10,779 nucleotides of DNA from Candidatus Sulfopaludibacter sp. SbA3 (GTDB lineage Bacteria > Acidobacteriota > Terriglobia > Bryobacterales > Bryobacteraceae). Location: contig CAMDKT010000149.1 in the NCBI GenBank assembly GCA_945900935.1, positions 1-10,779 of the forward strand, given 5' to 3'. Positions 7,285-10,779 of this stretch are shown piece after piece (within the stretch, counting starts at the first letter, position 1; the number at the start of each line of letters is the position of its first letter). The notes under the pieces are model-generated. The model saw nothing but the letters and a program-made list of their open reading frames with translations, had not been told where the DNA came from and did not search any database. Made by a program: the position numbers and the translations under genes.

Positions 7285-7333
7285 GAGGTGGTGATGGTCC
7301 GATTTTAAGTTCCAAGACAAGGAGAGCAAGAAT

Positions 7334-8584
7334 ATGACGTACGTGAATGGTGCGGCGCAGCGGGAAGCGACGAATTCCGCCGCGGTGACCACGCAGACGA
7401 CAGCAGCCGCGCACGGTGAGCAGTTTTCACCGGAGCGCCGGAAGGATATCAAGATGGCGCTCGAAGTGCCGTTTGATCCGAGCGAGATCAAATGGCGCGT
7501 GACGGCGACATCCACTCAACAGACTAAGCGTGGTCCGCAGAAACGAGGGCAGGTAGTCGCGTATGCGGATCAGCGGGCGTACACGGACCGGCTGAATGCC
7601 ATCTTCGGGGAGTGGGGATGGACGCGGACCTACGATGTGCAGGTTGCGCAGAACTTCGAGCGGAAGTCGCCCGGTGACAAGACGCAGACGGCGATCTCGG
7701 CGAAGGTCGTCGTGGTGTCGCGCATCACGATCCATCAGCTTGGTACGCACACCGGAGTTGGTGAGGAGTGGGCGGATGACGAGAATGCGGCGACGCGCGC
7801 CGAGGCGCAGTCGTTCAAACGCGCCTGCGCCTGCTTCGGACTGGGCCGGTACCTGTATGACTTCGACAAGGTCTGGGTCGACCTCGACCAGTACAACCGG
7901 CCGATCGAGACGCCGCGCTTACCGGACTGGGCATGCCCGGGCAACGCAAAGCGGGAGGTCCAGCAACAGCAACGCCAACCGCAATCGGTCGTGCCGCGAG
8001 AGAATGCGCCACGGCAGAGCTTGGTGCAGCAGGAGACGCTCGCCAAGGTGCGGGAGATGTGCGAACAGGTTGGTCACAGCTTGTCGCAGTTCACGCTCAG
8101 AACCTACGGCGGTGTAACGGATCCGGCGAAGCTCGGGTTCGCGAAGCTGACGACGGTTTTCGACAAGCTCGGCGATCTTGTAAACGGGATCGATCGATTG
8201 CAACGAGCGGAAGCGGCGTTGGGATGCGAGCGTTACGCAGAGATCTGCCAGCAATTGCGGCTGCCGAGCCATTTGGTCGACGACATTCCTAACCGGGACG
8301 CGTTGAAGAACTTGCTGGCTCATGTCGAAGGCGAGGCCGGCAAGCAAGCTACACCGTCAGCACCGGAGCGCGCGGCAAGCATCGCCGATGCGCGTGGCCG
8401 TCTGCTGCAGGCGGCGCGGAAGGCGGCGGAGAATCCGCGAAGTGGGTGGCCGCGAAAGTTGGGGGAAGTGATTAGCCGGGCATCCGGCGGGACACTGACG
8501 CTCGACAAGCTGAAGGATCTCACCGGCGCTGACACGCCAGCGGTCGAATCGTTCATCGCAACGATCGAAGGAGGTGCGCACTGA
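7334..8584 (+). CDS. Rad52/Rad22-family single-strand annealing protein
   Basis: 416 residues from ATG 7334, with AAGGAGA at 7319-7325, 8 nt upstream. Residues about 42-180 match the Rad52/22 fold: FDPSEIKWRVTAT, VVAYADQRAYTDRLNAIFG, TGVGEEWADDENAATRAEAQ and FKRACACFGLGRYLYDFDKV. The lysine-arginine-alanine segment followed by FGLGRYLYD is the family hallmark. Such proteins form rings on single-stranded DNA and anneal complementary strands; phages and plasmids use them for recombination and recombination-dependent replication. A Gln-rich linker (about 205-232) leads to a helical, Ala-rich C-terminal region (about 233-416) that I do not recognise and that may bind partners. The protein is longer than the minimal annealing domain because of it. 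The stop TGA is overlapped by the CTG start of the RNase HI gene, so the two are translationally coupled. The 1.34-kb gene-free tract lies directly upstream. Confidence 0.88.
   Translation: MTYVNGAAQREATNSAAVTTQTTAAAHGEQFSPERRKDIKMALEVPFDPSEIKWRVTATSTQQTKRGPQKRGQVVAYADQRAYTDRLNAIFGEWGWTRTYDVQVAQNFERKSPGDKTQTAISAKVVVVSRITIHQLGTHTGVGEEWADDENAATRAEAQSFKRACACFGLGRYLYDFDKVWVDLDQYNRPIETPRLPDWACPGNAKREVQQQQRQPQSVVPRENAPRQSLVQQETLAKVREMCEQVGHSLSQFTLRTYGGVTDPAKLGFAKLTTVFDKLGDLVNGIDRLQRAEAALGCERYAEICQQLRLPSHLVDDIPNRDALKNLLAHVEGEAGKQATPSAPERAASIADARGRLLQAARKAAENPRSGWPRKLGEVISRASGGTLTLDKLKDLTGADTPAVESFIATIEGGAH
8568..8575 (+). promoter_or_regulatory. Ribosome binding site AAGGAGGT fixing a CTG start
   Basis: A perfect anti-16S match placed 5 nt before CTG 8581. 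It lies inside the end of the Rad52-family gene. No ATG, GTG or TTG in the RNase HI frame exists between the in-frame stop at 8530-8532 and ATG 8716, so this site decides the start. Confidence 0.75.
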
Positions 8585-9027
8585 AAGAAGTCAGTCTATT
8601 CACGGACGGTTCGTGTCTCGGTAGCCCCGGAGTCGGCGGCTGGGCGTGTCTGCTGCGCTGGGGTTCGGTCGAACGGACGTTCAGTGGATCGGAAAACCAG
8701 ACAACGAATAACCGGATGGAGTTGCAGGCGGCGATTGCCGGTCTTGCCGCACTGAAGGAACGTTGTGCGGTGTCCGTGTTCACGGACAGTCAGTATCTCC
8801 AGCAAGGGATGGATCGTCACGTCGCCCGGTGGCGGACGTCCACCGGCTGGCGGAACTCGCGGGGAGAGCCAGTGGCAAACCGCGATCTCTGGGAAGAACT
8901 CGTCCGGGTAAGCGATAAGCACCATGTCACCTGGCACTGGGTGCGCGGGCACTCGGTCAACGAGGACCAGAACCACTGCGATCGCCTGGCGAAGGTGGCC
9001 GCTCGAAGTGCGGCGCGAGCGGCATAG
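8581..9027 (+). CDS. rnhA: Ribonuclease HI with CTG start codon
   Basis: 148 residues when read from CTG 8581. The enzyme cuts RNA in RNA-DNA hybrids. All catalytic residues are present: D9 (FTDGSCLGSPG), E47 (NRMEL), D69 (VFTDSQY), H124 (WVRGHS) and D134 (HCDRLAK), almost exactly at Escherichia coli positions D10, E48, D70, H124 and D134. The NKxGxPVxNxDLW-type region is also recognisable (GWRNSRGEPVANRDLWEEL). Starting at the first ATG (8716) would remove the first catalytic Asp and strand, so the true start must be upstream. The only candidate with a ribosome binding site is CTG 8581, which overlaps the upstream TGA as CTGA. Coupling with the Rad52-family gene suggests a joint role in replication or recombination. 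The gene symbol is by family; this is an element-borne paralogue and not necessarily the host housekeeping gene. Confidence 0.92.
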   Translation: MKEVSLFTDGSCLGSPGVGGWACLLRWGSVERTFSGSENQTTNNRMELQAAIAGLAALKERCAVSVFTDSQYLQQGMDRHVARWRTSTGWRNSRGEPVANRDLWEELVRVSDKHHVTWHWVRGHSVNEDQNHCDRLAKVAARSAARAA

Positions 9028-9052
9028 TTGGCGGGGCTCCTCCTTATATAGA

Positions 9053-9075
9053 TGCGGTGGATGCACTCCACTGCA
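9053..9075. other. 9-bp hairpin after the RNase HI gene
   Basis: TGCGGTGGA at 9053-9061 pairs with TCCACTGCA at 9067-9075 around TGCAC, nine pairs with one G-T wobble. A -10-like TATATA lies just before it at 9045-9050, but no properly spaced -35 box is visible. If that promoter is real, the transcript would begin near this hairpin. Confidence 0.5.
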
Positions 9076-9092
9076 ACCGTCAATCCCTCTTT

Positions 9093-9120
9093 GGTAGCCG
9101 TCCGGCTACCGTTTCCTTTT
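9093..9120 (+). terminator. Candidate intrinsic terminator after RNase HI
   Basis: GGTAGCC at 9093-9099 pairs perfectly with GGCTACC at 9104-9110 around GTCC, followed by GTTTCCTTTT at 9111-9120. Stem and T-rich tail fit a rho-independent terminator on the + strand, although the tail is interrupted by CC. It would separate the Rad52/RNase HI unit from the primase unit, or act as an attenuator if transcription starts near 9050. Confidence 0.5.
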
Positions 9121-9126
9121 AACACC

Positions 9127-9175
9127 CGGGCAGGCCCGCGAGGTTCCTCTCGCGAGGCCGGCGTGTGCCTGCCCG
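9127..9175. other. Large two-part inverted repeat upstream of the small unknown gene
   Basis: Outer arms CGGGCAGGC (9127-9135) and GCCTGCCCG (9167-9175) pair over 9 bp. Inside, CGCGAG (9137-9142) pairs with CTCGCG (9149-9154) around a 6-nt loop. GGCC at 9133-9136 can instead extend the inner stem by pairing with 9156-9159, leaving A9155 bulged, so two folds compete. TTTT follows at about 9180. It could be a terminator, a regulatory leader, a priming site for the downstream primase or a recombination site. Confidence 0.55.
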
Positions 9176-9205
9176 CAACTTTTCGAAGCCACAAGGAGAA
9201 TCAAT

Positions 9206-9595
9206 ATGTTACCGACAGGTGTGTGCGCGAGCGAAGTTTTCAGCACAAAGAATTTGAATATGCGTCCGACGCAGGATCTCTGCGAGATCATCGGACGCTT
9301 CATGGTAGCCGGGGAGGGCGTGGTCGCACACTGGGTCGAATATGCGAAAGGCCTACTGCTCTTCGTCATGGCGCCGGGTGACGACCGGTCCGGCGAGTTC
9401 TATGTCTACGACCGGAAGAAGGGGAGCTTCTGGTTGCTCGAGCTCCCCGACAATGTCTTTGGCGGCTACTCGACCACCGAGATGCGCCAGAAGATGCGGG
9501 AGTTTCGGCTTTTGGAGCTGGCGGAAAATCCTTGCCGTCTGACTGCGGCGGTGCGACTGGCAAACTCGTTTGGTGATTTGCCGAAGGCGGTGTAA
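9206..9595 (+). CDS. Unrecognised small protein preceding the primase
   Basis: 129 residues from ATG 9206, with AAGGAG at 9193-9198, 7 nt upstream. It is probably cytoplasmic: no signal peptide or membrane helix. The middle is beta-rich with many aromatics (HWVEYAKGLLLFVMAP, EFYVYDRKKGSFWLLEL), followed by GGYSTTEMRQKMREFRLLEL and a helical end. I do not recognise a family. It ends 8 nt before the primase gene, whose ribosome binding site overlaps its stop, so they are almost certainly co-transcribed. A partner or regulator of the primase is a reasonable guess but only a guess. A heavily structured 180-nt spacer precedes it. Confidence 0.72.
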   Translation: MLPTGVCASEVFSTKNLNMRPTQDLCEIIGRFMVAGEGVVAHWVEYAKGLLLFVMAPGDDRSGEFYVYDRKKGSFWLLELPDNVFGGYSTTEMRQKMREFRLLELAENPCRLTAAVRLANSFGDLPKAV

Positions 9596-9603
9596 GGAAA
9601 GAT

Positions 9604-10563
9604 ATGGCGGATCTGGTGCAAGCAATGCCGGAGATGGCGGCCGAGTACGCGCGGTGGTTCGTGAACCGCCGCGCCTACACCCGCCAGTCGGATCGGCCAC
9701 ATCCGGAATCCGGTCGTCATTACTACTACCGGCCGCGGAGAGCGGATGGTCAGGAGGTCCCGCTCACCGGACAGGATCTCGAATCTCACTTGGCGGGTGA
9801 GGTCACTATCGGCCTCTACGCCATCAACCCGCGGACGCAACGCTCCAAATGGATGGCGATAGATGCTGACTACAAAGAGGCGGTCGAAGATCTCCTGAAG
9901 CTGCAATACGAGCTTGGTCAGGATGGCGTGCAAGCGGCGCTCGAACAGAGCCGGCGCGGCGGCCATCTCTGGATCTTTTTCAGCAAGCCGGTGCTGGCGA
10001 AACATGCCCGCCGATACATTCACCATCTGGCGAGTCGGCTGTCCGTTCGCGTGAAGGGGTCTGGGTTGACGGAAGGCATCGAGCTCTTCCCGAAACAGGA
10101 TGTCCTTGAAGACGGGCAGTTCGGGAATGCGATCCGGGCGCCGCTGGGGATCCATCGCGCCGCCAACCGGCGTTATTGGTTCTACGGCTCGGCCTATGAC
10201 CTTGCGTCGCAAATGGTATTTCTGCGAGGGCTCAATCGAGTAACCGAAGCGCAATTGGAGGAACTGGTTGCGGCGCTTCCAGAGGAACCAAAAGCGGAGC
10301 CTCCGCCGCAACGCTACCCTCCCGCCCCTGGGCGACGGCACTTTCAGATTTCCGAGTACATTGACTTGGCTGAGTGCCGGAAGGTGGGACGCAACTGGGT
10401 CACGCAGTGTCCCTCCTGCCGGGAGGCGGGGCGGGATCGAGGGAAGGATAATCTGGCCATTGCAGTGGATGAACCGCAGAAGTATATCTGCTGGGCTGGC
10501 TGTACCCGGGAACAGATCCGGGCGGCACTCGGTGCGCCGCTGCCGGTGGCTAACCTGCTTTGA
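9604..10563 (+). CDS. Archaeo-eukaryotic-type primase (TOTE-type) with C-terminal CHC2-like zinc ribbon
   Basis: 319 residues from ATG 9604, just after AAGGAAAG at 9594-9601. Residues about 10-215 match the AEP domain annotated for TOTE conflict systems: a DLESHLAGEVTIGLYAINP segment, WMAIDAD with D87 and D89 (metal-binding pair), EQSRRGGHLWIFF with H121, then IELFPKQD (E160, D166) and FGNAIRAPLG. These give the catalytic acidic, GGH and basic motifs of the fold. After a Pro-rich linker (about 230-245), residues about 248-312 resemble a DnaG-type CHC2 zinc finger: NWVTQCPSC with C269 and C272, then YICWAGC with C296 and C300. In DnaG the third and fourth ligands are two apart; here they are three apart. 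It would make primers or short DNA/RNA. Neighbouring annealase and RNase HI genes suggest element replication. The reverse domain order (zinc ribbon last) is unusual against DnaG. Confidence 0.85.
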   Translation: MADLVQAMPEMAAEYARWFVNRRAYTRQSDRPHPESGRHYYYRPRRADGQEVPLTGQDLESHLAGEVTIGLYAINPRTQRSKWMAIDADYKEAVEDLLKLQYELGQDGVQAALEQSRRGGHLWIFFSKPVLAKHARRYIHHLASRLSVRVKGSGLTEGIELFPKQDVLEDGQFGNAIRAPLGIHRAANRRYWFYGSAYDLASQMVFLRGLNRVTEAQLEELVAALPEEPKAEPPPQRYPPAPGRRHFQISEYIDLAECRKVGRNWVTQCPSCREAGRDRGKDNLAIAVDEPQKYICWAGCTREQIRAALGAPLPVANLL

Positions 10564-10574
10564 AGGAGATGAGA

Positions 10575-10779
10575 ATGGACCGATCAGTCCGACTGGTATT
10601 GCCGAAGATGATGGTTCGGAAACTTGAAGGAGCTGGCGTCTACTGCCAGACCTGGGTCACGGCGGAGAAACAGGCGCGGGTAGACCGCTGGGTGCTGCGC
10701 GGCGTTGAAAGCGGCGGCAGTACGAAAGAGGTTGGCCGATACATCTCCTTCTTCGCGCCGGATGGGAAGCGGCTACCGT
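10575..10779 (+). CDS. Unrecognised protein, 3' end cut by window edge
   Basis: The frame opens at ATG 10575 with AGGAG at 10564-10568, 6 nt upstream, and stays open to the last base, giving 68 visible residues. An in-frame ATG at 10569 touches the ribosome binding site and is less likely. The visible part contains Lys/Arg-rich stretches (LPKMMVRKLEGAGVYC, VTAEKQARVDRW) and no motif I can name. It lies 11 nt after the primase gene and so probably belongs to the same operon. Too little is visible to suggest a role. Confidence 0.65.
   Translation, partial: MDRSVRLVLPKMMVRKLEGAGVYCQTWVTAEKQARVDRWVLRGVESGGSTKEVGRYISFFAPDGKRLP

Larger units (their letters stand above)
5989..7333. other. 1.34-kb gene-free, G-skewed tract; candidate origin or long ncRNA
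   Basis: No open frame here looks like a real protein. Frames on both strands give low-complexity products (His/Pro/Thr/Ser/Arg-rich on the minus strand) without good ribosome binding sites. The + strand is strongly enriched in G over C: by hand count 6121-6180 has 35 G and 7 C, and 6541-6600 has 32 G and 8 C. The neighbouring gene at 5341-5400 has 24 G and 9 C, so part of the bias is shared. The first 60 nt are the reverse (6001-6060: 11 G, 23 C). The tract holds phased TTGCC repeats, several hairpins and a 14-bp direct repeat, listed separately. Its position between transfer and replication genes suggests an origin, an R-loop zone or a long structured RNA. Decayed genes are an alternative. 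Confidence 0.6.

Noticed and set aside
6090..7294. Several short + strand open frames in the gene-free tract (for example 6090-6293, 6502-6738, 6930-7148)
   Set aside because: Short, overlapping one another in different frames, rich in Gly/Val/Arg/Cys, and without convincing ribosome binding sites.
5989..7333. Retron or group II intron RNA
   Set aside because: No reverse transcriptase gene is present in the window and no domain V-like or msr/msd-like fold was recognised.
8530..8584. Programmed frameshift joining the annealase and RNase HI into one protein
   Set aside because: No slippery heptamer is visible between 8530 and 8581, and a perfect ribosome binding site before CTG 8581 explains RNase HI expression more simply.
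9466..10341. Minus-strand open frame of 291 codons opposite the primase gene
   Set aside because: It is the antisense shadow of a well-supported gene in GC-rich DNA, and its product resembles no protein family.

Overview
The window is GC-rich and reads as part of a conjugative plasmid or integrated conjugative element of a Gram-negative bacterium. Every supported gene lies on the + strand, mostly in tight or overlapping arrays with strong AAGGAG-type ribosome binding sites. The host is inferred only: the signal peptides and the VirB9/TraN-like protein point to an outer-membrane organism, and the gene style recalls Acidobacteriota, but nothing in the sequence proves it. No tRNA, rRNA, CRISPR array, insertion sequence or phage structural gene was seen.

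Layout. (1) 1-867: the 3' part of an unrecognised gene cut by the window edge. (2) 868-992: a gap with two strong hairpins. (3) 993-5988: a six-gene array in which neighbours overlap or lie 8-12 nt apart. It encodes a VirB9/TraN-like secreted protein, a small membrane protein, a VirD4/TraD-type coupling ATPase, a secreted or membrane coiled-coil protein, an unknown protein, and a 'replication-relaxation' family protein (winged helix plus nuclease-like domain). This is a DNA-transfer module. (4) 5989-7333: about 1.34 kb with no credible gene. It has extreme G over C bias on the + strand, several hairpins, phased short repeats and a 14-bp direct repeat. (5) 7334-9027: a Rad52-family annealing protein translationally coupled to a complete RNase HI that appears to start at CTG. 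(6) 9028-9205: a short, very structured spacer with three hairpins. (7) 9206-10779: an unknown small protein, an archaeo-eukaryotic-type (TOTE-type) primase carrying a C-terminal CHC2-like zinc ribbon, and a further gene truncated by the window end.

How it may work. The left half would couple and pass DNA through a type IV secretion-like machine. The right half would anneal single strands (Rad52), remove or process RNA in hybrids (RNase HI) and make primers or short products (primase). The gene-free, G-skewed tract between the two modules is the natural candidate for an origin (vegetative, transfer or both), an R-loop-forming region, or a long non-coding RNA. The set of primase, annealase and RNase H next to a tract of this kind is the most interesting thing in the window. 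Its function is inference.
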